NCBI GenBank assembly: GCA_016840385.1
Contig: JAEOSL010000150.1
Coordinates: forward strand, 1-6,783
DNA from: Candidatus Thorarchaeota archaeon
GTDB lineage: Archaea; Asgardarchaeota; Thorarchaeia; Thorarchaeales; Thorarchaeaceae
Length of the DNA stretch: 6,783 nucleotides
Reading direction: 5' to 3'
Of the stretch, positions 6,675 to 6,783 are shown piece after piece. Both the position numbers and the translations under genes were made by a program. The number at the start of each line of letters is the position of its first letter. Position 1 is the stretch's first letter. Below the pieces are notes generated by a model that saw only the letters and a program-made list of their open reading frames with translations, was not told the DNA's origin and did no database searches.

Positions 6675-6783
6675 ATGACGGATGAGGAATGCATTGAGAA
6701 GGTTACAATAACCGTATTTCCACCAATGGAAGGGATTGGTATCGTTGAAGGAGCCCCAGTGATTGAAGATGAGGACGCCTGTG
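6675..6783 (+). CDS. 5' end of an unrecognised gene running off the right edge
   Basis: Thirty-six codons are visible from ATG at 6675: MTDEECIEKVTITVFPP and onward, acidic with alternating hydrophobic residues. Codons are strongly G-first and purine-rich, as expected for real coding sequence. The frame is open upstream only to a TAG at 6621, with no other ATG, GTG or TTG start. No Shine-Dalgarno is visible, so the message may be leaderless. The opposite strand is also open here for 48 codons up to its stop near 6636, but its composition is less protein-like. I do not recognise the family. Confidence 0.5.
   Translation, partial: MTDEECIEKVTITVFPPMEGIGIVEGAPVIEDEDAC

Noticed and set aside
6636..6783. 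48-codon minus-strand open frame at the right edge as the tail of an upstream gene
   Set aside because: It is open and rich in aromatic residues, but the plus-strand frame has better codon character and an ATG. Kept only as an alternative.

Overview
The window looks archaeal. The reasons are a stand-alone SCP2/archaeal-type thiolase-family gene, very AT-rich TATA-like sequence upstream of a Shine-Dalgarno-led operon, and tight gene spacing. An Asgard-type mesophilic archaeon is my guess, but nothing here proves the lineage. By eye, base composition is moderate in the genes and clearly AT-rich in the right-hand intergenic stretch.

Layout, left to right. (1) 1-1089, minus strand: a thiolase-fold protein whose C-terminal end runs off the left edge. 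It keeps the fold signature and the catalytic-type His, but has Gly where thiolases carry the nucleophilic Cys. (2) 1090-1310: a 221-base intergenic stretch holding a 14-base element that recurs exactly upstream of the other minus-strand transcription unit. (3) 1311-5687, minus strand: one very large gene (1458 residues, roughly 155-160 kDa) of unassigned function. It has about six tandem beta-rich repeats of about 110-116 residues, then a Gly-rich all-beta middle region, then a helical C-terminal part with 39-residue spaced duplications and a Trp-rich linker. (4) 5702-6400, minus strand: a highly charged coiled-coil protein of unknown function with a Lys/Arg-rich tail. It is directly upstream of the giant gene, and its stop codon overlaps the giant gene's ribosome binding site. 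(5) 6401-6674: an AT-rich divergent intergenic region with a TATA-like box and the second copy of the 14-base element. (6) 6675-6783, plus strand: the probable start of a further gene that runs off the right edge.

The two genes at 1311-6400 form a clear translationally coupled pair and are the most unusual content: a giant repeat protein without a signal peptide and a small basic coiled-coil partner. Neither matches a function I can name. The thiolase-like gene is probably separately transcribed and metabolic, but its missing cysteine suggests it does not do ordinary thiolysis.
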